A DNA stretch of 64,000 bases, from contig NZ_CAXUSG020000001.1 in the NCBI RefSeq assembly GCF_964253915.1, positions 310,001 through 374,000 of the forward strand. The letters are read 5' to 3'. The notes beneath the pieces are model-generated. The model ran no database searches. It saw only the letters and a program-made list of their open reading frames with translations, and was not told the origin of the DNA. This DNA is from Metarhizobium sp964253915 (GTDB lineage Bacteria > Pseudomonadota > Alphaproteobacteria > Rhizobiales > Rhizobiaceae). This document shows, one piece after another, positions 19,770 to 28,565 of this stretch; positions within the stretch are counted from its first letter, which is position 1, and the number at the start of each line of letters is the position of its first letter. Both the position numbers and the translations under genes were made by a program.

Positions 19770-20201
19770 CTACTGTGAGACCGAAATGTTAATTTTCTTC
19801 ACCATGCGTTCGGGTTCGGGGCGAACAAGATCGACGGACAGCAGGCCATTGCGCAAATTCGCACCGAGAACATGCATTCCGTCAGCCAAAACGAACATGC
19901 GCTGGAACTGCCGGGCGGCGATTCCACGGTAGAGATAGTCCCTTTCGCCGGGATCGGCCTGGCGGCCGCGGATGACCAGCTGGTTTTCCTCCACCGTGAC
20001 ATCCAGCTCCTCTTCGGAGAAACCGGCAACGGCCAGCGTGATTCGCAGCCTCTCCGGCGCCTCGACGGCGGCATTGGCGCGGATGCGTTCGATATTGTAG
20101 GGGGGATAGCCGTCGCTCGCCTTGGCGATGCGTTCCAGCGTCTTTTCCATCGTGTCGAAGCCCAGCAGCAGCGGGCTGGCAAAAGGTGTAATGCGGCTCA
20201 T
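19770..20201 (-). CDS. Small heat-shock protein (Hsp20/IbpA family)
   Basis: ATP-independent holdase chaperone. The alpha-crystallin domain runs from about residue 33 (YPPYNIERI) to 130, with LRITLAVAGFSEEELDVTVEENQLVIRGRQ and the RGIAARQFQRMFVLADG block. Length 143 residues. The ATG at 20201 is preferred over a GTG at 20207 because AAGGA at 20212-20216 is then at normal spacing. Its leader forms two hairpins that include the ribosome site (see the thermometer entry). Confidence 0.92.
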   Translation of the reverse strand: MSRITPFASPLLLGFDTMEKTLERIAKASDGYPPYNIERIRANAAVEAPERLRITLAVAGFSEEELDVTVEENQLVIRGRQADPGERDYLYRGIAARQFQRMFVLADGMHVLGANLRNGLLSVDLVRPEPERMVKKINISVSQ

Positions 20202-20207
20202 TCTCAC

Positions 20208-20259
20208 AGTCCTTGCAGGGTCAAGCGACTTCGCCGGACCTTCTTTTGAAGCATCCGGT
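20208..20259 (-). promoter_or_regulatory. ROSE-like RNA thermometer in the sHSP leader
   Basis: On the minus strand, a first hairpin (20259-20234, arms ACCGGA/TCCGG and CTTC/GAAG, loop AAAA) is followed by a second at 20230-20208. The second pairs AGUCGCUUG with CAAGGACU around loop ACCCUG, sequestering the AAGGA ribosome site through a G-G mismatch with one extra C. A G-G pair in the anti-Shine-Dalgarno helix beside a (U)GCU motif is the hallmark of ROSE thermometers. The start codon is 6 nt downstream. Confidence 0.7.
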
Positions 20260-20267
20260 GCGTTCCA

Positions 20268-20296
20268 ATATGGGAGCGGGGGCTTTTAAGCGCAAG
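20268..20296 (-). promoter_or_regulatory. Candidate sigma-32 (RpoH) promoter of the sHSP operon
   Basis: On the minus strand, CTTGCG (20296-20291) and CCCATAT (20274-20268) are separated by 16 nt, resembling RpoH -35 CTTGAA and -10 CCCCATNT. A start about 6-8 nt further on would begin the transcript right at the first leader hairpin. Confidence 0.5.
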
Positions 20297-20407
20297 AACC
20301 TCCGCTGCGCTACGGCCAGAAAAGCCTGCTGATCCATGCCATGCATAGCTTGACAAATCAGGTGATGGACGCCCATCAAACCCTGTCACATTTCAGGGGA
20401 GTACGAC

Positions 20408-21349
20408 ATGGCGCCACGCAAGATCATCATCGACACCGATCCGGGGCAGGACGATGCCGCCGCCATCTTTCTGGCGCTGGGCAGTGCCGATGAACTGGAG
20501 GTGCTGGGCATCACCACCGTGGCCGGCAACGTGCCGCTGGCGCTGACGGCGCGCAATGCCCGCATCATTTGCGAACTCTGCGACCGCCGCGACATCAGGA
20601 TTTTCGCCGGCGCCGACAAGCCGGTCAGCCGGCCGTTGGTAACGGCCGAGCACGTGCACGGCAAGACCGGGCTGGACGGCCCGGAACTGGCCGAGCCGAC
20701 GATGGCTCTCGAAAGCCAGCACGCCGTCGATTTCATCGTCGAGACCCTGCGGCGCGAGCCGGAAGGCAGCGTGACGCTGTGCACGCTCGGCCCGCTGACC
20801 AACATCGCGCTCGCTCTGCAGAAGGCGCCCGATATTGCGCCGCGTGTGCGCGAACTGGTGATGATGGGCGGCGGTTTCTTCGAAGGCGGCAACATTACGC
20901 CGGCCGCCGAATTCAACATCTACGTCGACCCGGAAGCCGCGGCGGCCGTCTTCGCCTCCGGCATCCCGATCGTCATGATGCCGCTCGATGTCACGCACCA
21001 GCTGCTGACGCTGAAAAGCCGTGTCGAGCGCATGCGCGCCATCGGCAGCCGGCCGGCTATCGCAATGGTGGAAATGCTGGAATTCTTCGAGCGCTTCGAC
21101 ATCGAAAAATACGGTTCCGACGGCGGCCCGCTGCATGATCCGACCGTCATCGCTTACCTTCTCAAGCCGGAGCTGTTCGGCGGGCGCGATTGCAATGTCG
21201 AGATCGAGCTGCAATCGCCGCTGACGGTCGGCATGACCGTGGTCGACTGGTGGCAGGTGACCGATCGCAAACACAATGCCAAGGTCATGCGCCAGGTCGA
21301 CGCCGATGGTTTCTTCGCCCTGTTGACCGAGCGTTTTGCCCGTCTCTGA
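20408..21349 (+). CDS. Inosine-uridine-type nucleoside hydrolase
   Basis: Cytoplasmic enzyme that hydrolyses ribonucleosides to base and ribose. The N-terminal calcium-binding DTDPGQDDA (IIIDTDPGQDDAAAI) is diagnostic, and the core has LCTLGPLTNIALAL and MMGGGFFEGGNITPAAEFNIYVDPEAA. Length 313 residues. AGGGGAG lies 8 nt before the ATG. Substrate range within the family is not predictable. The ribokinase gene 2.6 kb away would phosphorylate the ribose released. Confidence 0.92.
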   Translation: MAPRKIIIDTDPGQDDAAAIFLALGSADELEVLGITTVAGNVPLALTARNARIICELCDRRDIRIFAGADKPVSRPLVTAEHVHGKTGLDGPELAEPTMALESQHAVDFIVETLRREPEGSVTLCTLGPLTNIALALQKAPDIAPRVRELVMMGGGFFEGGNITPAAEFNIYVDPEAAAAVFASGIPIVMMPLDVTHQLLTLKSRVERMRAIGSRPAIAMVEMLEFFERFDIEKYGSDGGPLHDPTVIAYLLKPELFGGRDCNVEIELQSPLTVGMTVVDWWQVTDRKHNAKVMRQVDADGFFALLTERFARL

Positions 21350-21379
21350 CGGCCGCAACGATTTCCAGGCTCCCATGAA

Positions 21380-21412
21380 AAAAGCCGCCGGAGTGCATCC
21401 GGCGGCTTTGTC
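21380..21412. terminator. Bidirectional rho-independent terminator
   Basis: AAAAAAGCCGCCGGA...TCCGGCGGCTTT: a perfect GC-rich stem flanked by A and T runs, sitting between the convergent nucleoside hydrolase and chemoreceptor genes and usable from both sides. Confidence 0.8.
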
Positions 21413-21432
21413 GTTCAGTGATTGAATTCTTC

Positions 21433-23769
21433 TCAGAATTCTTCCCAGTCGTCCTTGGCGGCCAGTGCAGCCGAGCCCTGGCTTTGCGGGACGCTGCGGC
21501 GTGCAGGAGCCCGCGCAGGTGTCGCAGGCGGGCGTGCCGGGGCACGCATGTGCTGTGCGGTCTGGCGCAGGGCGGCGGAATGATCGACGCCACCGGTACG
21601 GAAGCGGGCAACGAGCGACTTCAGCACGTCGGCCTCTTCCTTCAGCGTCATGCTGGCGGCGGTCTGTTCTTCCACCATCGCCGCGTTCTGCTGCGTCACC
21701 TGGTCCATCTGGTTCATCGCCGAGTTGATTTCCTTCAGCCCGACAGCCTGTTCGCTGGCGGAAGCGGAAATCTGGCGGATCAGGCCGTTGATCTCCATGA
21801 CCTGGCCGGCGATCTTGTCCAGCGCGTTGCCGGCACGGCCGACGAGGGCCACACCGTCCTGCACCTGGCCGGCCGAGGCGTTGATCAGCGTCTTGATCTC
21901 CTTGGCGGCGTTGGCGGAGCGCTGGGCGAGTTCGCGGACTTCCTGGGCAACGACGGCAAAACCCTTGCCGGCTTCGCCTGCACGGGCGGCTTCGACACCG
22001 GCATTCAGGGCAAGCAGGTTGGTCTGGAAGGCGATCTCGTCGATGACGCCGATGATGCGCGAGACTTCTTGCGACGACTGCTCAATGCCCTGCATCGAGG
22101 CAATCGCCTTCTGCACCACCTCGCCGGAACGTTCGGCATCCTCGCAGGCGGTGTTGACGCTGACGGCGGCAGCGCGGGCGTTGTCGGCGCTGGAGTTGAC
22201 CTGCACCGTCAGCTCGTTGAGCGCTGCGGCAGTCTCTTCCAGGCTTGCGGCCTGCTGCTCGGTACGGCGGGCAAGATCGGAGGCGCTGCGGCTGATTTCG
22301 CCGGTGCCGCCGCCGATGTTGTGTACCGTGTTGTTCAGCGTGTTGATCGTTTCTTCGATGCTCGAGAGGGCGGCGTTGAAATCGCGCTTGAGCGTTGCAT
22401 AGTCGCCAGGGAAGTCTGCCTCGATGCGGTAGGCGAGGTTGCCGTTCGAAAGCTGCGCCAGGCCTTCACCCACGGTCGAGACGATGTGGCGCTGCAGCGA
22501 GGCTGCACCGTTGCGTTCCGTTTCGGAGCGCTGGCGCTCATTTTCGGCGGCGTTGCGCTGCATTTCCGCATCCGCTTGCAGCCGCTGGGTATCGGCAAGC
22601 GTGTGACGGAAGCCTTCCAGCGACTTGGCGACGAGGCCGATTTCATCGGCGCGGTCCTGGCCGGTGACCGGCTCGTCATACTTGTTTTCGCTGAGATGGG
22701 TGACATCGCGCAGCAGCGCCTTGAGCGGCAGCTGGATGAACGAGCGGGCGGCGAAATACAGCGCCAGCATCACGGCTGCCAGGACGAGGATAGCGCCGAT
22801 GACCATCATGTAGGTCTGCGCCTGCACCGGAGCGGCAATGGCGGAATGCGGCACGTCGACGATGACGACCCAGCTGGTGTTGAGGTCAGGCAGTGCGAAC
22901 GGATAGACGACGCGGCTGAAACCTTCGCCATCCGTCATCGTCAGGCCTTCGATGACGCCGCCCTTGCTGGTGGCCAGGGCATTCTTGACGACGTCGCTGC
23001 CGGCATCGGCATAGTCGGTCATCATCATCTCTGCTGTGGGAGCGACGACCCATTGAGCGGTCTGAGAGAGCAACAGCACGCGGCCCGTGCCGAACGGGTG
23101 AAGCTTGCTCAAGTCGTCGTAAAGTGCCGCCAGCGAAATATCGATACCGGAAACCCCGATCAGCTTGCCGCCGGACATGACCGGGAAAGTGACGGAGGTC
23201 ATGGCGGTGGGAACAGTGATTTCTTCCGCCTTGTATGGCGGGCTGATGCCGCCCTTCATCGATTTTGCCGAAGTGGCGTACCAGGCAGCAGCATAATCTT
23301 CGTTGAAGGTCGAGAATTCATAGCCGCCAGCTGCGGTTTTCGTCCAGTATGGCGTGAATACGCCGTTCTTGTTGCCGCCGAGTTCCTTGTTGTTGGCAAC
23401 CTCTTCCTTGCGGCCATCGAAGGCTTTCGGCTCTTCGGCGAACCAGCTGCCGAAAGCAAAAGCGTTGTGCTCGACATTGGCTTTCAGAATGTTGATGACG
23501 CCCGGCCGGTCCAGAGACTTGCCTTCGTGGCTGCGGCTGATAACGCCGGCCATCGAACGCGCAGCGCCCGTCAGCTCGCCCACCTTGGCGGTGATCTGAT
23601 TGGCGATCGCCTTGGCTTCCGCATCGGCCTGGGCCATGGTCAGGGTCTGCACGCGCTCACGCGATTGCGAGATCAAGAGCAGGTTGGACACCAGGAGGAC
23701 CATTGCAATTGCCAAGCCGCTGACCGCCATCAGCTTGGCCGCAAGTGACTTCACTCTGAAAATAGACAT
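21433..23769 (-). CDS. Methyl-accepting chemotaxis protein (Cache-type sensor)
   Basis: A 778-residue chemoreceptor. Order: TM1 (about residues 11-33), a large periplasmic double-Cache-like sensor (to ~300, with YWTKTAAGGYEFS and ISGIDIS-type strands), TM2 (~308-332), HAMP, then the signalling domain with the hairpin tip EIAFQTNLLALNAGVEAARAGEAGKGFAVVAQEVRELAQRS. The C-terminus is DDWEEF, a CheR/CheB tether pentapeptide. It signals to the CheA/CheW array; the ligand is unknown. Confidence 0.93.
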   Translation of the reverse strand: MSIFRVKSLAAKLMAVSGLAIAMVLLVSNLLLISQSRERVQTLTMAQADAEAKAIANQITAKVGELTGAARSMAGVISRSHEGKSLDRPGVINILKANVEHNAFAFGSWFAEEPKAFDGRKEEVANNKELGGNKNGVFTPYWTKTAAGGYEFSTFNEDYAAAWYATSAKSMKGGISPPYKAEEITVPTAMTSVTFPVMSGGKLIGVSGIDISLAALYDDLSKLHPFGTGRVLLLSQTAQWVVAPTAEMMMTDYADAGSDVVKNALATSKGGVIEGLTMTDGEGFSRVVYPFALPDLNTSWVVIVDVPHSAIAAPVQAQTYMMVIGAILVLAAVMLALYFAARSFIQLPLKALLRDVTHLSENKYDEPVTGQDRADEIGLVAKSLEGFRHTLADTQRLQADAEMQRNAAENERQRSETERNGAASLQRHIVSTVGEGLAQLSNGNLAYRIEADFPGDYATLKRDFNAALSSIEETINTLNNTVHNIGGGTGEISRSASDLARRTEQQAASLEETAAALNELTVQVNSSADNARAAAVSVNTACEDAERSGEVVQKAIASMQGIEQSSQEVSRIIGVIDEIAFQTNLLALNAGVEAARAGEAGKGFAVVAQEVRELAQRSANAAKEIKTLINASAGQVQDGVALVGRAGNALDKIAGQVMEINGLIRQISASASEQAVGLKEINSAMNQMDQVTQQNAAMVEEQTAASMTLKEEADVLKSLVARFRTGGVDHSAALRQTAQHMRAPARPPATPARAPARRSVPQSQGSAALAAKDDWEEF

Positions 23770-23988
23770 TGTCGCCTCAAAGCAGGGGAGGCCGGAGCCG
23801 ATCCGGCGCAGGGAATGAACGGGTAAACTGCCCTATCATGGGGCGTGCCGCCTTTGTTCCGCTGCTTGAGAGGGATCGAGGCGGCGTCTAAGGCCGACCC
23901 TACGAAATAACCCGTTAAATTTGCTTAAAAAGCGATTCGTTTTCCTTAGGTTATGACAATTCTGCATTTCTCCTGCCGGCATGCGGCG

Positions 23989-24888
23989 TCACGGATGACG
24001 CTCGACCTCCGCGATAAGCGGAATGGAAGGCTGGGCACCTGGTTTCAGGCAGGCGAGGGAGCCTGCGACCGCGGCTCTGCGCAGGGCCGCCGCAAAATCC
24101 AGCCCGGCATCCAGCCCGGCCGCGAAATAGCCGCAGAACGTATCGCCGGCGCCGACAGTGTCGACCGGATCGATGGCTAGGCCGGCGCTGCGGGAAACGA
24201 TGCCGTCGCGGATGGCGATTACGCCGTCAGCGCCAAGGGTGATGATCAGCGTCTGGCCCGTTTGCGCATGCAGGGTTCTCATCGTCGCCTCGCGCCTTGC
24301 GTCGTCCATACCGTCCTCGCCGGCAAGACGCTCGAATTCCGTCTCGTTGGCGATGACGATGTCGGCAAGGCGCGCGAGACGCGATGCTTCGGCAATCAGC
24401 GGGGCGGTGTTGATGACGGTGACGACGCCTTTTTCCCTCGCTTTTACCAGTGCATATTCGACGGCCGGGACCGGGATTTCGAACTGTAGCATCAGGATAT
24501 CGCCGGCCTTCATCGGCGCCAGCGCGGCATCGGCATCGGCTGATGTCAGCGTGCCGTTGGCGCCGGGAACGACGGCAATGACGTTTTCGCCATCGCCGCC
24601 GACGAGGATCACGGCAATACCCGTCGGACCGTCCACCGGTTTTGCACCCGACAGATCGGTGCCGGCTTCCTTCAGCAGCGCCAGTGCCGGTTCGGCGAAT
24701 TCGTCTCGCCCGACCGCGCCGACCATGCGTACGACCGAGCCGGCACGACGTGCGGCGAGCGCCTGGTTGGCGCCCTTGCCGCCGGCAGCGGTGGAAAAGC
24801 CGTTGCCCGCCACGGTTTCACCCGGCTTCGGCAGGCGTTCCGTCGTGGCGATGAGGTCCATGTTGATGGAGCCGAAGACCGTGATCAT
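23989..24888 (-). CDS. rbsK: Ribokinase
   Basis: PfkB-family sugar kinase giving ribose 5-phosphate. The N-terminal signature is FGSINMDLIATTERLPKPGETV, then GGKGANQALAARR, and the C-terminal PfkB motif DTVGAGDTFCGYF with catalytic Asp. From the ATG at 24888 the length is 299 residues; a longer upstream frame overlaps rmuC and lacks similarity. It is downstream of rmuC on the same strand. Confidence 0.92.
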   Translation of the reverse strand: MITVFGSINMDLIATTERLPKPGETVAGNGFSTAAGGKGANQALAARRAGSVVRMVGAVGRDEFAEPALALLKEAGTDLSGAKPVDGPTGIAVILVGGDGENVIAVVPGANGTLTSADADAALAPMKAGDILMLQFEIPVPAVEYALVKAREKGVVTVINTAPLIAEASRLARLADIVIANETEFERLAGEDGMDDARREATMRTLHAQTGQTLIITLGADGVIAIRDGIVSRSAGLAIDPVDTVGAGDTFCGYFAAGLDAGLDFAAALRRAAVAGSLACLKPGAQPSIPLIAEVERHP

Positions 24889-24940
24889 GTAAAGTCGCTT
24901 CCCGTTTCCCGATGATTGTGCGCGACACTGCCCGACCGCA

Positions 24941-26161
24941 TCAATCCTCGTCAACCACCCTGAGCTTCAGAAAACCGGTTCGGCTTTCGACGGCACGCAC
25001 CGGCACGTCCGTTTCGGCGATCCGGCTGCGCTCCTCGGCGGGTTCGGTGAAGTCGAGTGCGCCGATCTTGGCGCCCCGCTTGGCGATCTTGCCGCTCGAC
25101 GTCGCGATCATCTCGACGTCCTTCTGCGCTGCCGAAAAATGTGACTGCAGTTTCACAACCCGTTCGTCGAGGCGCAGCAGATCGTCGAGCAGATGCGCCA
25201 CCTCGCCCTGGATGACATGTGCCTGTTCGCGCATGCGCTGGTCTTTCAGCACCGACTGGATCACCTGGATGGAGAGCATCAGCAGCGACGGCGAGACGAT
25301 CACCACCCGTAGCCGGTGGGCCTTCTGCACGATTGCCTCATGATGCTCGTGAATGCCGGCAAAGATCGATTCCGAGGGCACGAACAGGAAGGCGATGTCC
25401 TGCGTCTCGCCGGCAATCAGATATTTTTCGGCGATGTCACGCACATGCACGTCGAGGTCCCGGCGGAATTGCTGCGCCGCCGCCTTGGCGGCTTCGGGCG
25501 TTTGCGCCTTGCGGGCGGCGTTCCATGCCTCCAGCGGGAACTTCGCATCGACGACCAGGGGCGGCACGCCGTTCGGCATGCGGATGGTGCAATCCGGCCG
25601 CGCGCCGTTGGAGAGCGTCGGCTGGAAGGCATAGGCGCCCTGCGCCAGCCCGTCGGCGATGATGGTTTCCATGCGCGACTGGCCGAAGGCGCCGCGCGTC
25701 TGCTTGTCGGACAGGATCGCCTGCAGCCCGACGACATCCTTGGCCAGCGACTGGATGTTGTTCTGCGCCGCGTCGATCACCGCCAGGCGCTCCTGCAGGC
25801 GCCGCAGGTTTTCATGCGTGTGTTTCGATTGTTCCGTCAGCGTCGCGCCGATCCGGTGGCTCATGCCGTCCAGCCGCTGGCTGATCGCCTGGTTGAGTTC
25901 GGATTGCCGTGAGCCGAAGACCTCGGCCATCGCCGCCATGCGCCCCTGCATTTCCGACTGGATACGCAAAAGTTCGGCCAGCCGTGTTTCCGTTTCGAAA
26001 GCATGCGCGTCTGCGTCCCCTCCATTGCGACGCCGGAGGAAGAGGACCAGGACGGCCGCGGCCCCGAACAGCACCAGAAACAGCGCCAACACACTGACGG
26101 GGATCGTGCCGCTCGATGTGACGATTTCGAAAACGGGTTGCGAAAATAGGGTTTTGTCCAT
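24941..26161 (-). CDS. rmuC: DNA recombination protein RmuC
   Basis: A 406-residue protein with an N-terminal membrane anchor (~residues 21-42), a coiled-coil stretch (~60-150) and the RmuC nuclease-like core with GQSRMETIIADGLAQGAYAFQPTLSNGARPDCTIRMPNG, VDAKFPLEAW and FVPSESIFAGI. RmuC limits inversions at short inverted repeats and belongs to the PD-(D/E)XK-like group. Divergent from def. Confidence 0.93.
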   Translation of the reverse strand: MDKTLFSQPVFEIVTSSGTIPVSVLALFLVLFGAAAVLVLFLRRRNGGDADAHAFETETRLAELLRIQSEMQGRMAAMAEVFGSRQSELNQAISQRLDGMSHRIGATLTEQSKHTHENLRRLQERLAVIDAAQNNIQSLAKDVVGLQAILSDKQTRGAFGQSRMETIIADGLAQGAYAFQPTLSNGARPDCTIRMPNGVPPLVVDAKFPLEAWNAARKAQTPEAAKAAAQQFRRDLDVHVRDIAEKYLIAGETQDIAFLFVPSESIFAGIHEHHEAIVQKAHRLRVVIVSPSLLMLSIQVIQSVLKDQRMREQAHVIQGEVAHLLDDLLRLDERVVKLQSHFSAAQKDVEMIATSSGKIAKRGAKIGALDFTEPAEERSRIAETDVPVRAVESRTGFLKLRVVDED

Positions 26162-26323
26162 TCGAAGATTCTACCAGAACAAAAGCCATTGAAAAGATCA
26201 AATCGTGAACATTTCCTGAATCTCCAAATGAAGATCGGGGATAGTCCTGTCGCCGTCAAAAAAACGCCACGATGCCGCATGCGGAGAATTCCCTCGCGAA
26301 AAAAGATGGGTTATGGAGGGCGC

Positions 26324-26839
26324 ATGACGATCAAGCCCCTTATCATCCTGCCCGATCCCCTTCTCCGACAGGTTTCCGCACCGGTGGAGCGCGTAGATGC
26401 CGAACTGACGCGGCTCGCCGACGACATGCTGGAAACCATGTACGACGCGCCGGGTATCGGCCTTGCCGCCATCCAGATCGGCGTGCCGCGGCGTTTGCTG
26501 GTGATCGACCTTGCCAAGGAAGGCGAGGACAAGCAGCCGCAGGTCTTCATCAATCCGCAGATCCTGTCTTCATCGGATGCGCGCTCCGTTTATGAAGAAG
26601 GCTGCCTTTCCATTCCGGATTATTACGCCGAGGTGGAGCGTCCGGCGGAGATCGAGGTCAAGTATCTCGACCGCGACGGCACGGAGAAGACCGTAAAAGC
26701 CGACGGCCTGCTCGCCACCTGCCTGCAGCACGAGATCGACCATCTCAACGGTGTACTGTTCATCGATTACATCTCGCGGCTGAAGCGGGAAATGGTGGTG
26801 AAGAAGTTCACCAAGGCCGCCAAGGCCAAGGCCGTCTGA
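26324..26839 (+). CDS. def: Peptide deformylase
   Basis: Removes the formyl group from nascent N-termini. All three motifs are intact: PGIGLAAIQIG (GxGLAAxQ), EGCLSIP, and the metal-binding QHEIDHLNG. From ATG 26324, preceded by TGGAGGG, the protein has 171 residues. It is normally followed directly by fmt; here a toxin-antitoxin module lies between. Confidence 0.96.
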   Translation: MTIKPLIILPDPLLRQVSAPVERVDAELTRLADDMLETMYDAPGIGLAAIQIGVPRRLLVIDLAKEGEDKQPQVFINPQILSSSDARSVYEEGCLSIPDYYAEVERPAEIEVKYLDRDGTEKTVKADGLLATCLQHEIDHLNGVLFIDYISRLKREMVVKKFTKAAKAKAV

Positions 26840-26849
26840 CGTCCGATTG

Positions 26850-26878
26850 TTGAAAACAGGTCGCCGACTGCTTATGAT
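26850..26878 (+). promoter_or_regulatory. Promoter of the toxin-antitoxin module
   Basis: TTGAAA (26850-26855), a 17-bp spacer and TATGAT (26873-26878) give a good sigma-70-like promoter immediately before the antitoxin. Confidence 0.6.
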
Positions 26879-26891
26879 ATCGTCGATATCA
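26875..26891. promoter_or_regulatory. Palindromic operator of the toxin-antitoxin module
   Basis: A perfect palindrome TGATATCG-T-CGATATCA overlaps the -10 box. Antitoxins of this ribbon-helix-helix class usually bind such a site to repress their own operon. Confidence 0.65.
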
Positions 26892-26904
26892 CGAGGAGGT
26901 GGCG

Positions 26905-27189
26905 ATGGGCGACCTGCTGATCCGCAACATCGACGACGCATTGAAGCGCGGCATCATTGAGTTGGCGCAGACCAATGGCCGCAGCCTGTCCGACGAAGCC
27001 AAGGCCCTGATCGGCGAAGCGATGGCGGGCAAGCGGCCGGAGCCTGCCGATAGCCAGTCCGTCGCCGAGACCATTCGGGCGATATTCGAAAGAGAAGGCG
27101 CCATCGGTGACGAATATGCCGATCTGATGGATGAGGTCGAAGCCGAACGCAAGAAGGACTTCGGCCGGCCGTTCGAAGACTTCGAATGA
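26905..27189 (+). CDS. FitA-like ribbon-helix-helix antitoxin
   Basis: A 94-residue protein beginning MGDLLIRNIDDALKRGIIELAQTNGRSLSDEAKALIGEA, the FitA/plasmid-stability RHH pattern (short DNA-binding strand, then two helices), with an acidic C-terminal tail expected to bind and block the toxin. AGGAGG lies 5 nt before the ATG. Its stop overlaps the toxin start (ATGA). The gene is intact, unlike its partner. Confidence 0.75.
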   Translation: MGDLLIRNIDDALKRGIIELAQTNGRSLSDEAKALIGEAMAGKRPEPADSQSVAETIRAIFEREGAIGDEYADLMDEVEAERKKDFGRPFEDFE

Positions 27190-27609
27190 TTATTCTCGAC
27201 ACCAACATCGTCTCCGAAATGGGCCGGGAATCACCTGATGGGAGCGTGGTTGCCTGGTTTCATCGGCAGCAAAAAGCTGGAACTTTATTCATGCAGCGTC
27301 GTCGTCATGGAGCAGATTTACGGCGCCGAAAAAATTCGCCTCCGGACCGGCTCCTGTCGTTACTTTCGCGTCATCGAAGGACTGATGAGCGAGCTCTTTC
27401 TTGACCGTGTGGCGGGGTACGATATCGCTTCGGCGACCCTCTCCGGCGAGATAAGGGCACGTCGAGAAGCTCATGGCCGCCCCATCTCCGTGCAGGACGC
27501 CATGATCGCCGCAATCTGCCTCGTCAATGGCGCCACGCTGGCGACGCGCAACACAAAAGACTTCCAGGGGCTTGATCTTCGGCTCGTAAACCCGTTTGAA
27601 AGCGGCTGA
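27186..27609 (+). pseudogene. FitB/VapC-like PIN-domain toxin, frameshifted
   Basis: The N-terminal part (MIILDTNIVSEM, with the first PIN Asp) is in one frame up to about residue 33. The rest is in the next frame, from YSCSVVVMEQIYGAEKI through GRPISVQDAMIAAICLVNGATLATRNTKDFQG with the other acidic residues. Removing one T from the TTT at 27284-27286 joins them into one normal PIN protein. As read, the first frame ends at 27404 with a scrambled tail, so no active RNase should be made. A sequencing error or a slippage event is not excluded. Confidence 0.75.
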
Positions 27610-27629
27610 TAGTCAACAGGCGGGATAGC

Positions 27630-28565
27630 ATGTCTCTTCGCATCATCTTCATGGGCACGCCGGAATTTTCCGTCCCCACCCTCCGCCTGCTGGTCGATGC
27701 CGGCCATCGGGTCGTGGCCGTCTATAGCCAGCCGCCGCGGCCGGGTGGGCGCCGCGGGCTCGACCTGCAGAAGTCGCCGGTGCATCAGGCGGCCGAACTG
27801 CTCGGTATTCCGGTGTTCACGCCGGTCAATTTTAGGGATCCGGAAGAGCGGAAGAAATTTCGCGATCTCGATGCGGACGTCGCCATTGTCGTTGCTTATG
27901 GCCTGCTGCTGCCGGAAGAAATCCTCACCGGCACGCGCGACGGCTGCTACAATGGTCATGCCTCGCTGCTGCCGCGCTGGCGCGGTGCCGCCCCCATCCA
28001 GCGGGCGATCATGGCCGGCGATGAAAAGACCGGCATGATGGTGATGAAGATGGACAAGGGGCTGGATACCGGCCCCGTCGCCCTGACCCGCGAGGTCGCA
28101 ATCGAGGAAAACATGACGGCGGGCGAATTGCATGATCGGCTCATGCATATCGGCGCCAAGGCGATCGCCGAGGCCATGGTCAAACTGGAGATGGGTGACC
28201 TGCCGCTGACATCGCAGCCGGCGGACGGCGTGCTCTACGCCGCCAAGATCGATAAGGCCGAGACGCGCATCGACTTTTCACGGCCCGCCCGCGACGTGCA
28301 TAACCATGTTCGCGGGCTTGCGCCTTTCCCAGGTGCCTGGTTCGAGGCCGAGATCGGTGGCAAGCCGGAACGGATCAAGGTTCTGGCGAGCGAAATGGGC
28401 AATGGCGCGGGTGCTGCCGGCACGGTCATAGGCAACGACCTGACGGTCGCCTGCGGCGAAGGCGCGGTCACGCTGACCAAGCTGCAGAAGGCCGGTGGCA
28501 AGCCGTTGGCGGCAGCGGATTTCTTGCGCGGCACATCCTTGCCTGCGGGCACGAGGCTCGGCTGA
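27630..28565 (+). CDS. fmt: Methionyl-tRNA formyltransferase
   Basis: Formylates initiator Met-tRNA using 10-formyl-THF. The N-terminal Rossmann-like domain has RIIFMGTPEFSVP and YGLLLPEEIL; the formyl-transfer motif is NGHASLLPRWRGAAPIQRAI. The C-terminal OB-like domain is present. Length 311 residues. It overlaps truA by 1 bp. Confidence 0.96.
   Translation: MSLRIIFMGTPEFSVPTLRLLVDAGHRVVAVYSQPPRPGGRRGLDLQKSPVHQAAELLGIPVFTPVNFRDPEERKKFRDLDADVAIVVAYGLLLPEEILTGTRDGCYNGHASLLPRWRGAAPIQRAIMAGDEKTGMMVMKMDKGLDTGPVALTREVAIEENMTAGELHDRLMHIGAKAIAEAMVKLEMGDLPLTSQPADGVLYAAKIDKAETRIDFSRPARDVHNHVRGLAPFPGAWFEAEIGGKPERIKVLASEMGNGAGAAGTVIGNDLTVACGEGAVTLTKLQKAGGKPLAAADFLRGTSLPAGTRLG

Noticed and set aside
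21418..23748. 776-codon + strand frame opposite the first chemoreceptor
   Set aside because: No domain similarity; composition mirrors the chemoreceptor codons.
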